Source: Candidatus Zhuqueibacterota bacterium
Lineage (GTDB): Bacteria > Zhuqueibacterota > Zhuqueibacteria > Residuimicrobiales > Krinioviventaceae
Reading direction: 5' to 3'
Assembly: GCA_016928775.1 (NCBI GenBank)
Contig: JAFGKD010000084.1
Location: 1 to 63,247 of the forward strand
Length of the DNA: 63,247 nt
The notes under the pieces were generated by a model. That model did not search any database. It saw nothing but the letters and a program-made list of their open reading frames with translations, and was not told the origin of the DNA. Within the stretch, counting starts at the first letter, position 1. Every line of letters begins with the position of its first letter. Both the position numbers and the translations under genes were made by a program. This document shows positions 16,156 to 25,240 of this stretch, piece after piece.

Positions 16156-17235
16156 TTATCGAGACTGGAGAATATCCTGAAATTCCTTCTCAACGCGCCG
16201 AAAAACTCTGAGGGGGCTGATTCGGGTTAAACATGTTTTATGATCACAAGAGTCGCGCATACACCCCTGGCAGGCTATATGCTCTCGAAACACAATATGT
16301 CCGGTGCCATAAGGATACCACTTTTCTTCTTCATCCCGGGCTGAAAAAATGGCGACGCAGCGCACATGCATGGCGGCAGCAAGATGCATGGTGCCGGTGT
16401 CATTACCAATAAAAAAGCTGCATCGACTCAATGCAACGGCTGCCTGGCGGACGCTTAGCGAGCCGGCAGCATTGATGCCGCGCTTCCAGCTTTTTATCAA
16501 GAGGCGCCCGATATCGGCATCTTCGGTAGCGCCAAAGATGACGGGAATTATATCATATTTTTCAATCAATTTTTTGCCGATGGCAGAAAAATTTGCGATG
16601 CCCCAGCGCTTTGACTGCATATTTGAGCCTGGAGCGAAAGCGACAAAAAGCCTGTTTTTTTCATTTTGTAGTTGCGAAACAAGCCAGTCATCCGCTGCCC
16701 TTTTCTCTTGCTCGCTCAAGTTCAATTGAAATTTGGCTTTACCGACGGCTGGTATCTCTACTCCATCATGGGCAAGCCTTGCTAACAAGCGGTCAGCCTC
16801 ATGTCTTGGTGCATCCGCCTGCTGGTAAAATCCATCCATGCCGATAAAGTGATGAATGCCGGCGAGTTTGAAAATTTTACGGTCGCGCTCGATTTGTTGA
16901 ACAGAGCGATTCGACGGCACCAGATACACCAGCGTATCAAATTTCATCAGCTTGAGCCGAGGAATGGACATAAAAAGTGCTAAAGCCTGAAAAAACGCGC
17001 TGATTTTTTTCGATTTTGGAAAAAAAACAAAGCGATCAAAATAGCCCGAGTTTTCAAAAACTTGCCGGGCGGTAACGCGCCTGGCGCGCAGCTCTTTACC
17101 CGAGTAAAGCGAGAATTCTGCATCAGGGAAAAAACGTCGGATAGCAAGAACTGCTGGCAAAATCATCAGGGAATCACCAAGATGTCCGATATGAAAGACG
17201 AGGATTTTATTTTTTTTGGGTGAATCTATGAGCAA
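16156..17235 (-). CDS. Glycosyltransferase family 9 (heptosyltransferase-like)
   Basis: 359 residues. GT9 features are LVFHIGHLGDSLMILPAVLA at the N-terminus, FVAFAPGSNMQSKRW in the donor half, and FFIGNDTGTMHLAAAM followed by CVAIFSARDEEEKWYPYG. A late Cys cluster (CQGCMRDSCDHKTC) is frequent in this family. Heptosyltransferases add ADP-heptose to LPS core; in capsule clusters related enzymes use other sugars. The start is assigned to TTG 17235 because no ATG lies before the GT9 opening. It belongs to the polysaccharide operon. Confidence 0.88.
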   Translation of the reverse strand: MLIDSPKKNKILVFHIGHLGDSLMILPAVLAIRRFFPDAEFSLYSGKELRARRVTARQVFENSGYFDRFVFFPKSKKISAFFQALALFMSIPRLKLMKFDTLVYLVPSNRSVQQIERDRKIFKLAGIHHFIGMDGFYQQADAPRHEADRLLARLAHDGVEIPAVGKAKFQLNLSEQEKRAADDWLVSQLQNEKNRLFVAFAPGSNMQSKRWGIANFSAIGKKLIEKYDIIPVIFGATEDADIGRLLIKSWKRGINAAGSLSVRQAAVALSRCSFFIGNDTGTMHLAAAMHVRCVAIFSARDEEEKWYPYGTGHIVFREHIACQGCMRDSCDHKTCLTRISPLRVFRRVEKEFQDILQSR

Positions 17236-17266
17236 GGCAAAAACAATTCAAATAGAGTGGCGACAA

Positions 17267-18775
17267 TCAGAGTAAAGTGGATTTCCGTATCGAAATCGCA
17301 CGCACTTTGTGATAAAAAAAGACAATGAGCAACAAAAGTATAATTTGCACCGGAAACAAGCGAAACAATCGAACAATATATTGCGAGTGCGACCACTCAT
17401 GCGCACCGACAAGAATCGGGACAATAAAATAGATAGAAAATACATTGCGACGTATATCCGCACCCACTTTTTTAAGAAAAAGAAATAACAACAAAAAAAT
17501 AAAAAACGGAACCACAAGAACACCGAGCCATTTTTTGGCGGCAAACGAGGACGCAATGACGGGCACTGTCGGAAAACCAACGACACCGTACTTTCGCAGA
17601 CCCAGTTCCCAGGTTATTTGGTCGCCCAATGAAATGGAACGCTTGTTCGGGTTGATAAAACTCGGCAGGATGAGATCAAATCCTTGAATAAAAAGTTCTG
17701 CCCCCATTTCATTCCGGCTCATAAAACTGTCAATAATGAGGTCGGAGTGTTGGATGGTGGCGAATCGATCAATGAGTATAAGATTCTGGCCAAAATATTG
17801 GTAACTGTTCAAAGAATATTCTTGATTAAAAACGCGTCTGAAATAATCGAATAAATAATTTGATTGAATCATCTTGTCCGCATTGCTCTTCATGTAATCG
17901 ATGCGCTGACTGAACGGTAGAAACCACAGATCAGTGCGATAGACGTGCACAATGGGTGCAAAAATGAAAAAAATGAACAAAACCAGCAGGATCCCGACAA
18001 ATATTTGCCTGCTGGTGATTCGATGTCGATAAATGAATGATGTGAAAAAATAATAGCCAAATGTCAAGCCCACTATAACTTTGCGACTTTCAAACAGTCC
18101 CATGATAACACCGGTCAGTATCATCATGAATAGCCACTTGTTTACAGATTTTTTCTGGTTACTGGATAACAGCACAAAAGCAGTGCCAGCGACAATTCCC
18201 ATGTAAAAAATTGGATAAATAGTGGCAAAGCCGCCAAAACCTTTATCCTGACTGGAGAACTGGCTGCGAGGATCCACATGATATAGCTGACTCAATATCC
18301 ACAAAAGGACGCCCAGCACATAACAGACAATCGCCAAATATTTTAAAAAAGACAAATCGTTGTGAGGCTTGTACAGTGGTTTGCCAACCGGAATAATGTG
18401 TACCAATTTGATCGCAAACAATACTTCCAATGCCACAATAAAAATGATGAGGAAAGAAATAAATGGAGCATAAAGATTGGAATCGATGGCTTGCCCGAGA
18501 AATGTTTTCAAAAGTATGGCAAAAAAAACGGTGTTGAATAGAAAAACAAATCCCGCCAGGCTCACGGCATCGTAAATGCCGCCATGATTCAAAATAAGGA
18601 ATCCACACAAGGCAGTGGCTACTGCGAAAAATAAAATTCTGACGTCAGCACCAAAAGCCAATTGTAGAACAATAATAGACAGGATTAAAAAAGTCCAAAA
18701 CATCAACCGCATAAACGGCAGTTGAGAGATAGATGAGCCATGACTTGAATTATAATATTTGAGTGGCAATGCCAT
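17267..18775 (-). CDS. Putative polysaccharide polymerase (Wzy-like)
   Basis: 502 residues with about 11 or 12 hydrophobic helices, a large extramembrane segment around 280-400 (SQRIDYMKSNADKMIQSNY, SRNEMGAELFIQGFDL) and a basic C-terminus. This layout, plus its position between the flippase/GT genes and the export genes, fits an O-antigen or capsule repeat-unit polymerase. Wzy proteins share almost no sequence, so the call rests on topology and context; an O-antigen ligase is the main alternative. The ATG is 54 bp downstream of the beta-helix lipoprotein gene. Confidence 0.7.
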   Translation of the reverse strand: MALPLKYYNSSHGSSISQLPFMRLMFWTFLILSIIVLQLAFGADVRILFFAVATALCGFLILNHGGIYDAVSLAGFVFLFNTVFFAILLKTFLGQAIDSNLYAPFISFLIIFIVALEVLFAIKLVHIIPVGKPLYKPHNDLSFLKYLAIVCYVLGVLLWILSQLYHVDPRSQFSSQDKGFGGFATIYPIFYMGIVAGTAFVLLSSNQKKSVNKWLFMMILTGVIMGLFESRKVIVGLTFGYYFFTSFIYRHRITSRQIFVGILLVLFIFFIFAPIVHVYRTDLWFLPFSQRIDYMKSNADKMIQSNYLFDYFRRVFNQEYSLNSYQYFGQNLILIDRFATIQHSDLIIDSFMSRNEMGAELFIQGFDLILPSFINPNKRSISLGDQITWELGLRKYGVVGFPTVPVIASSFAAKKWLGVLVVPFFIFLLLFLFLKKVGADIRRNVFSIYFIVPILVGAHEWSHSQYIVRLFRLFPVQIILLLLIVFFYHKVRAISIRKSTLL

Positions 18776-18829
18776 AAAAATATTTTACCTCAAATTAGAC
18801 GAGCAATGGAAACAGGTAACTATTTGGCT

Positions 18830-20245
18830 TCATCGAGGACCCGCATCCCCAAATGGCTGAGTTGCAATAGGATTGACATGAACAATATAGGGTGGGGAAT
18901 TCACTTCATTATCGGCCATGTATATTTGAGCCAAAATATCGCTTTCTATCGTCATCCCCCAAAAGTTATTTGGAAAATAGACCGCTTTTTCATTCTGCCA
19001 ATGAACAGCATAGCCACTGATCAAATAGCTGTCATATGCCGAAAAATTATTGCTTTCCACCACAGGCGAATTGCAGTTAAAGATTTGGATGATCGCCTCG
19101 GAGCAATTTTGCAATATATTGGATTTGATCACAACCGGTTTTTCTTTATCCGTTGATGCCTTGTTGATATAAATTCCTGACTCACATGCTTCCACGAGGT
19201 TGTGGGTAAAATCGCCATAGGAAGAGAATTCAAATGTAAATCCAAGCGAAAAACCTCTGAAAATGTTGTTTTCAACGATCGCTCGAGAGTCGTTGATGGC
19301 AACACCCGTGCCGAACAGCCGATTTTCCATTTGCAGAAAAAGATTATATTGAATCGTCGCAAAAGAGTTGCCCTCCACTCTCAAGCCGGTCGAGCAATCC
19401 ACCAAGGCGTTATCTTCGAGTGTCCCGTTGCTCTCACGGGCGATGAGGATGCCATTACTGCCAATTTTGCTGACAAGAGAATTCCGTATTATATATTCCG
19501 AGCTGGATATCCTGATACCTGTTTCCGCAAAATCGATGCGCGCAAAGTTTAAATCAGCGCTCCCATTTGCGACGATGCCGCGCCAGGCAATGTAGCCCGT
19601 ATCTTTGGACGGCGTATTTGCCGTAAACCAGACCATATCGTCAACTGTTCCGTTCACCTGGATTGCGCCATCACCCCTGATCTCATAGTCACCCCCCAGC
19701 CGTACGACGCAGCCTTTATCAATGAGCACCGTACCGCCTTCACGAATGACAAGGTTGTTGTTCAGAATGATATGATGATTTGCCGGCCATACGGTATAGG
19801 TCTCGATTGCGCCCGGGCTTGTCATCTCCAGAAACAGCTTGCTTTCGATGGGCTGCGCTGCCGTCGCGTTACTTATATTGAGATGATAACGCCAGCCATA
19901 GCCCGGTTTTTCAGCCACGAGATGGTATCGATCGTCTGGAATGTCATTAAAGGCAAATTTTCCTTCGGCGTCCGTCTCCGTCGCGTAAACGGGCTCGGCC
20001 AGGCGATGATCAAATAGTGGATCCTGTTTCAAATCCACACCAACGCTGGGAAAGCGTGTCAGACGGTTGGCAATGGCAGTGTCAAGGGGTGCTACGGTAT
20101 AGAGCTCAACTGTGATCCCGGAATAGTCAGACTGTCCAGACAAACTTGCAGTGCCGGCGAGGGAAAAAACTTTGGGTTCGGAAAGTTCTCGTGTACATGT
20201 CAAAAACATCAGCACTGGCAAAACGCAGAAAAAAATCTTTTTCAT
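18830..20245 (-). CDS. Lipoprotein with right-handed parallel beta-helix
   Basis: 471 residues. An N-terminal lipoprotein signal ends at LMFLTC, so Cys is near residue 19 of the mature start. Residues about 28-125 resemble a carboxypeptidase-regulatory-like (prealbumin) domain (ATETDAEGKFAFNDIPDDRYHLVAEKPGY). From about 160 on there are repeated short strands with Asn and Gly turns (GDYEIRGDGAIQVNGT, ENNIFRGFS, YNLFLQM), the pectate-lyase/NosD-type beta-helix. Such helices often bind or modify polysaccharide (lyase, epimerase). It sits inside the polysaccharide operon between the SLC13 permease and the polymerase, suggesting a role with the exported glycan. The ATG at 20245 follows AAGGTGA. 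No catalytic residues can be assigned. Confidence 0.8.
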   Translation of the reverse strand: MKKIFFCVLPVLMFLTCTRELSEPKVFSLAGTASLSGQSDYSGITVELYTVAPLDTAIANRLTRFPSVGVDLKQDPLFDHRLAEPVYATETDAEGKFAFNDIPDDRYHLVAEKPGYGWRYHLNISNATAAQPIESKLFLEMTSPGAIETYTVWPANHHIILNNNLVIREGGTVLIDKGCVVRLGGDYEIRGDGAIQVNGTVDDMVWFTANTPSKDTGYIAWRGIVANGSADLNFARIDFAETGIRISSSEYIIRNSLVSKIGSNGILIARESNGTLEDNALVDCSTGLRVEGNSFATIQYNLFLQMENRLFGTGVAINDSRAIVENNIFRGFSLGFTFEFSSYGDFTHNLVEACESGIYINKASTDKEKPVVIKSNILQNCSEAIIQIFNCNSPVVESNNFSAYDSYLISGYAVHWQNEKAVYFPNNFWGMTIESDILAQIYMADNEVNSPPYIVHVNPIATQPFGDAGPR

Positions 20246-20254
20246 CAAGTCACC

Positions 20255-22033
20255 TTAGAAATAATAAAATGTAATGAGTGCCAAAGCGACTATACCGACA
20301 AAGATATTCATGGGAAGACCAATTTTCAAAAAGTCTTTGAATTTATAGCCGCCGGGGCCATAGACCATCAAATTGGTCTGATAGCCGATTGGCGATGCAA
20401 AACTCGCGGATGCGCCAATAGCCAACACAAGAAAGAACGGTCGTGGATCTCCAAAGACGGCAGTTTGTGTTATTGACAGTGTTACAGGAAACACCAGTGC
20501 TGCCGCGGCATTGTTGGTGATGACCAACGTATAAATGCTTGTTATGAGATAGACGCCAGCCAACAAACCGACCGGTCCGAAAACGCCGAACAGATGAACG
20601 AGCTGATGCGCCAAAAAATCAGCAAAACCGGAGTTGGCCATACCTTTTGCAACGCCGAACGCCGAAGCAATAACCAGCAAAACGCTCCAGTTTACGCTTT
20701 TCCGCGCCTCTTCGGGAGATATTGTTTTGCTCAGAATTAAAATAATCGATGCCAAACAAACGGCAACAAGAATAGGCAAAGCACCTGTGGCCATTGCGAC
20801 AATCATTGTTGCAAGCACCCCAAGAGAAAACCAGGAATACCATTTCGGTTTGGATGGCAAGGCAGGTGACCGGGAGACAAGATAAAAATCTTTTGAGTGA
20901 TACCACTTTGCAGCAAAATTCTTTTTAGCCAGGATGAGCAGCGTATCACCGCCGTGCAAAATGATGTCACCAATTTTTTTCTGAATACGTTCACCGCTAC
21001 GATGAATAGCTAAAATGACGGCCTGGTAGCGCGTTCGGAATTGACTAAATCGAACATTCTTTCCTATCAGGGGTGAATGCGCGGAGACAACAACCTCAAA
21101 CACCCCATATTCATCCGAGTCGTAGCTTTTCAGATTAAAAGCGACATCTTTCAGCAATGAGAGTCCCGGCGTCCTTTGCAGTTCAAGAATCGTTTCCGGC
21201 AAGCCGGTAAAAAAAAGTCGATCACCTAATTTGATTCTTTCATTCGGACCAACAGTACTCAGAATCGCACCCTGGCGCTCAATCTGAAAAAGGTATAATC
21301 CTTTCAAGTGCCGAAGTCCGGCTTTGGCGATGGTTTTTCCGATATGTTTATAATCTTTTTCCACTTTCATTTCGATGACGAACTCACGCGTGTTCTCACC
21401 GAGCTGGACAGAGGGTGATTTACGATCCGGCAGCAAACGATGTCCAACAAAAGATATGAGCAAAACGCCGGCGAATGCGAGCGGTACACCAATTTTGGAA
21501 ATTTCAAAAAAGCCGAATCCCGGCATTCCACTATCGATCAAGAGTCCATGGATAACGAGTGTCGTACTGGTGCCGATCAAGGTACAGAGGCCGCCAAGGA
21601 TGGAAGCGTAGGAAAGCGGGATCATAAACTTGGATACGGAAAAATGACCTTTGCGCGCCGCAATCCGAATGGCAGGTATAAACATCGCGACAATGGGTGT
21701 ATTGTTAAAAAAAGCAGAAATAGCTGATACAGGCAAAAGAAACCGCAAGAGCTTGATGGAGAGTTTTCCGTCGCCGCCAAATATTTTATCGCCAATCAGG
21801 TTTAACATGCCGGTTTGCTGGATGGCTGCTGCAATGATAAACAGGAACATTACAGTGAGCATGCCGTGATTCGAAAAACCGGAAAAAGCTTCTTCAACGC
21901 TGATGACGCCTCCCAATATCAACAGAATAAGCACAGAAAAGATGATAATATCCGGTTCAAATATATCGCGAATGAGCAGGATTGACATTGCGAGAATTAG
22001 AAAAGCGGTATAATAAAAAGCAAAATCAAACAT
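20255..22033 (-). CDS. SLC13-family anion permease with two RCK_C/TrkA-C domains
   Basis: 592 residues. The N-terminal half-transporter includes GFSNHGMLTVMFLF and SYASILGGLCTLIGTSTTLV. Two cytoplasmic TrkA-C-like domains follow (about 195-270, EMKVEKDYKHIGKTIAKAGL, and 280-365, with GDIILHGGDTLLIL). The second half-transporter has SVLLVIASAFGVAKGM and ITNNAAAALVFPV. This arrangement matches sulfate- or divalent-anion permeases of the SLC13 (DASS) group. The start at ATG 22033 follows AAAGGA; the longer frame lacks a ribosome site. It is the first gene after the hairpin downstream of the antiterminator, ahead of the polysaccharide genes. Supplying sulfate for a sulfated glycan is a speculation: no sulfotransferase is present. 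Confidence 0.87.
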   Translation of the reverse strand: MFDFAFYYTAFLILAMSILLIRDIFEPDIIIFSVLILLILGGVISVEEAFSGFSNHGMLTVMFLFIIAAAIQQTGMLNLIGDKIFGGDGKLSIKLLRFLLPVSAISAFFNNTPIVAMFIPAIRIAARKGHFSVSKFMIPLSYASILGGLCTLIGTSTTLVIHGLLIDSGMPGFGFFEISKIGVPLAFAGVLLISFVGHRLLPDRKSPSVQLGENTREFVIEMKVEKDYKHIGKTIAKAGLRHLKGLYLFQIERQGAILSTVGPNERIKLGDRLFFTGLPETILELQRTPGLSLLKDVAFNLKSYDSDEYGVFEVVVSAHSPLIGKNVRFSQFRTRYQAVILAIHRSGERIQKKIGDIILHGGDTLLILAKKNFAAKWYHSKDFYLVSRSPALPSKPKWYSWFSLGVLATMIVAMATGALPILVAVCLASIILILSKTISPEEARKSVNWSVLLVIASAFGVAKGMANSGFADFLAHQLVHLFGVFGPVGLLAGVYLITSIYTLVITNNAAAALVFPVTLSITQTAVFGDPRPFFLVLAIGASASFASPIGYQTNLMVYGPGGYKFKDFLKIGLPMNIFVGIVALALITFYYF

Positions 22034-22202
22034 ATTTTCCTTTGAAAATACTAAAGCGCAAATCGGAGCATGCGTTCGCCCCGTCACTTACAGAAATGCG
22101 GCATTCTGCATCTTTGAACATGGGCGTCATGAATAAACGTGCCATATTTGCGCCAACTTGCGTAAAGTAATGAGCAAAATTGAAGAGCAGGTAAAAATTG
22201 AA

Positions 22203-22249
22203 AAAGTTCGTCTGCCAACATAAAACTAGTGGAGTATCAGACGAACTTT
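22203..22249 (-). terminator. Strong hairpin between the antiterminator gene and the polysaccharide operon
   Basis: Perfect 12-bp inverted repeat (AAAGTTCGTCTG at 22203-22214, its complement at 22238-22249) with a 23-nt loop. Read on the minus strand it is followed by TTTTTCAATTTTT, so it can act as an intrinsic terminator 21 bp after the UpxY-like gene stop. It is a natural candidate for the site that the antiterminator must overcome. Confidence 0.7.
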
Positions 22250-22269
22250 GGACGTTCGGCAACAGATCG

Positions 22270-22773
22270 TCATATTTTCTCAAGTCTCACCCGGGATGCA
22301 TCCAGTACGATCGATTTACCAAGGGACGTTATATGGATTACAAACATTCTCTCCCCCCGCTCCTGGATGATTTCTCCCTCGTAGCCGTTTAAAAGCCCAC
22401 TCGTGATGCGGACGTGGTCACCCACGAGCAAACCGGATCGGACTTCAAATTCAACATCTGCTGCCAGCAGGAGTTTAATGGCATCAATCTCCTTTTCCTG
22501 CACTGGAGTGGGTTGGTTATTAAAACTGACGATTCGAACAACACTCGGGACTTGCAGTACATCATAACGATTGATGTATGGAATATGACAGAATATATAG
22601 CTTGGTAAGACGGGTGCTTCAATCCATTTCTTACGATCTTTCCATTGGTTCAAAGTTTTTCGCAGTGGCAAGTATGACGTTACACCGGAGCCATCCAGGT
22701 ACAATTTGGTCTTTTTTTCGTGGCGCGGTTTTGTCACAAAAGCATACCACATAGCATCACGAGATGAGACCAC
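22270..22773 (-). CDS. UpxY/RfaH-like NusG paralogue, transcription antiterminator
   Basis: 167 residues. The NusG N-terminal domain occupies about 8-105 (MWYAFVTKPRHEKKTKLYL, LPSYIFCHIPYINRYDVLQV, VVRIVSFNNQP) and the KOW domain 115-165 (LLVGDHVRITSGLLNGYEGEI). The polysaccharide-locus paralogues UpxY and RfaH have this size and bind RNA polymerase to let it read through terminators in long capsule operons. A GGAGGAG site supports the GTG start at 22773; an in-frame ATG seven codons later is possible. It follows the tyrosine kinase gene by 21 bp, and a strong hairpin lies just downstream, before the 18-kb operon it probably controls. Confidence 0.92.
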   Translation of the reverse strand: MVSSRDAMWYAFVTKPRHEKKTKLYLDGSGVTSYLPLRKTLNQWKDRKKWIEAPVLPSYIFCHIPYINRYDVLQVPSVVRIVSFNNQPTPVQEKEIDAIKLLLAADVEFEVRSGLLVGDHVRITSGLLNGYEGEIIQERGERMFVIHITSLGKSIVLDASRVRLEKI

Positions 22774-22794
22774 GTTCTCCTCCGTTTTTTAAAC

Positions 22795-25179
22795 TTAAGC
22801 CAGGTGTTTAAACGGTTTCCTATTCCTTTTTTTTGTTCGTTTTTTATTGCCGTCCTTGGTATAATAATAATAATATTGCTGATAATAAAAAGAACCATAA
22901 AAATTGGATGCCGAGATGCCGTTCAACATCACACCAATCAGCGGTGCCTCAACGCGCCGCAACTGTTCAACGGCCATCTGAGCAGCGCCGCGTTGCGTTG
23001 ATGCAATTCGAATAACCATGACCACGCCGTCGACAATCCGAGCCAACACAGAAGGATCCGTCACCGCAATAATGGGCGGCGAATCAATCAAAATAATCTC
23101 ATAGTGTTCCCGGGCGCGATGTAACAAGTTCCGCATCAATGTTGAGCCAAGCAATTCAGCCGGATTCGGCGGGATCACGCCGCATGTGAGCAGAAACAGG
23201 TTCGGCACTTCATTTACTGTCTTTATCACGCTCTCCAATACGGTCCCACCCACAAGGACATTTGTCAATCCCGGTTCTTTTTCCTTTTGAAAGAGTTTGT
23301 GCAACATAGGTCGCCGCAAATCGGCATCGATGAGCAGCGTTTTTGTGCCCATTTGAGCGAACGTGATGGCCAGATTGGCAACCGAGGTTGATTTGCCCTC
23401 ACGCGGTCCAGTACTGGTCAACATGATAATATGCTTGGGATTGTCAGGCGCTGTAAAGAGAATATTGGTGCGCAGCGTACGATACGCCTCGGACACTGGT
23501 GATTTGGGCTTGAGATGCGTGACCAGACGTTCGTTAATTGCATTGACCTCAGGATCATCCAGTTTTACCATTTTGGCAATGAGTCCATTGCTCTGCTCCG
23601 GCTTGATGTGTGGAATCGTAGCAATCATAGATAATCGCAAATGCTCAAGGTCTTCCATGCTGCGCACTGAATCGTCGATATATTCGATAGCAAAAGCGAT
23701 GGCAATACCAAAACCCAGTCCAAGCAAGAGCCCGAGAAGCAAATTGAGCTTTTTCTTCGGCAGGATGGGTTTGTCGGGCGCTTTTGCAGCATCAACAATT
23801 CGAACATTCCCGAGCTGGCCGACCTCGGTGATGCGCGATTCTTGATACTTTTCCTGCAGCAGAATATACAGCTTTTCGGCGACCTGAGCGGAGCGAGACA
23901 GGCGTGCCAGCTCCAGTTTTTTTGCCGGCAAAGACTCAAGTTGTGCATTATATTCGGTTAAAATTTTGCCATAGGCGTCCACTTTTGGAGTCAATGATCT
24001 CAATTCAGTCTCAACAGCAATCTTGCTGGTAAATAGCGAACTGGATACCTGGGCCGGATCCATAAATTGATTAGCTGCCACAGCTTTTACATCTTCCTGA
24101 AACTGCTCCTTTAGTGCGGTGATCTGGTTTTGCAGATTCTCAATTTCCCGCAAAGTGTGCTTTTTTGTATCAGACGACAAACCTTTTTGAAGGGTTTGAG
24201 CCTGGTAGACAGCTAACTTCGATTCTTTCTCAGCAATTCTTTTCGTAAACTCTTCAAGAGCGGTTGTCTTTGAGATCGCCTCAATATCAAAATCCGTATT
24301 TTGCTTTTCGAGCTCCGAGTCGATATAGTTCAATCGTTGTCGTGCGGCTTCGAGATCGGTTTTGGCGGCATTGTAAAGCGTTTCAAATTCAGCAATCTTC
24401 CGCACCAATTCCGACGTTTCATGATCCAGAGCGACAACCTTGGCTCTCTCCTGGTATGCCTTGAGCGCATCTTCGGAAACCTGCAGTGAATCTTGATAGA
24501 GCGCTAATTGATTTTTTAAAAACTCAGTGACTTGCTGTATTTCTGCTTTACTTTCTTCCTGATTGATACGTTCATACGCAAAGGCGACGGCATTAGACAC
24601 AAAAGCCGCTTCGGTCGGGGTATGCGCCTGAAATTTAATTTCGATCATATCTGTGTTGCGAATATGGCGCACGCCGAGCCGTTTGCGAAAGGTCACAACC
24701 TGATCATCAAATATTTCGGATTCTACCCATTCCGTTTTTTTGCTTCTTAAAAGACGAGCCAACGAAAATGCGGCTTTTACCGTATCAGCTCGTTCCAGCA
24801 CTTCGAGTTGAGAGGCAATGGATGATTTTCGCAAATCGCGAACGACATGTTCTGCCAGAGTTCGGCTTTTGAGTATCTCGACCTGGTTGTTCATCATTGT
24901 CTCTTTGGTGATCATCGAAGTAAAATCAAAGAGAGATGGGCCAACGCTCGATTGATCAACCAGCATCAATCGTACGGACGCCTCATAAAGCGGCTGCATG
25001 CTGAATGTAAAGAAAACCGAACCGATAAAAATGACAAGAAAAGTGACCAGGATGGCATAGCGCCCTCGATAAAAGATACGAATATAATCACGCCATGTAA
25101 TTCTACTCGGATTCGTTTCGATGGGCATAGGCGTCATACTACCGTTGTCACTTGTTTGCCGTGATGCGTGATCATTCAT
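22795..25179 (-). CDS. Polysaccharide biosynthesis tyrosine autokinase (Wzc-like)
   Basis: 794 residues. The Wzz chain-length domain is flanked by membrane helices near 38-58 and 475-495, with a long coiled-coil periplasmic part between (about 180-420). The cytoplasmic BY-kinase has Walker A GPREGKST (about 590-598), Walker A' LLIDADLRRP and Walker B IILIDSPP. The tail has the expected tyrosine cluster (FYYQQYYYYYT) and then a Lys/Arg-rich end. Autophosphorylation of this cluster controls polymer length and export with the outer-membrane channel. It lies between the SLBB export gene and the antiterminator gene at the head of the polysaccharide locus. Confidence 0.95.
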   Translation of the reverse strand: MNDHASRQTSDNGSMTPMPIETNPSRITWRDYIRIFYRGRYAILVTFLVIFIGSVFFTFSMQPLYEASVRLMLVDQSSVGPSLFDFTSMITKETMMNNQVEILKSRTLAEHVVRDLRKSSIASQLEVLERADTVKAAFSLARLLRSKKTEWVESEIFDDQVVTFRKRLGVRHIRNTDMIEIKFQAHTPTEAAFVSNAVAFAYERINQEESKAEIQQVTEFLKNQLALYQDSLQVSEDALKAYQERAKVVALDHETSELVRKIAEFETLYNAAKTDLEAARQRLNYIDSELEKQNTDFDIEAISKTTALEEFTKRIAEKESKLAVYQAQTLQKGLSSDTKKHTLREIENLQNQITALKEQFQEDVKAVAANQFMDPAQVSSSLFTSKIAVETELRSLTPKVDAYGKILTEYNAQLESLPAKKLELARLSRSAQVAEKLYILLQEKYQESRITEVGQLGNVRIVDAAKAPDKPILPKKKLNLLLGLLLGLGFGIAIAFAIEYIDDSVRSMEDLEHLRLSMIATIPHIKPEQSNGLIAKMVKLDDPEVNAINERLVTHLKPKSPVSEAYRTLRTNILFTAPDNPKHIIMLTSTGPREGKSTSVANLAITFAQMGTKTLLIDADLRRPMLHKLFQKEKEPGLTNVLVGGTVLESVIKTVNEVPNLFLLTCGVIPPNPAELLGSTLMRNLLHRAREHYEIILIDSPPIIAVTDPSVLARIVDGVVMVIRIASTQRGAAQMAVEQLRRVEAPLIGVMLNGISASNFYGSFYYQQYYYYYTKDGNKKRTKKRNRKPFKHLA

Positions 25180-25240
25180 ATGCTATCGCTCTTTTACCAT
25201 AAATAAATGCTTTAGATATATATTTTTTTTCAATAGGGAT

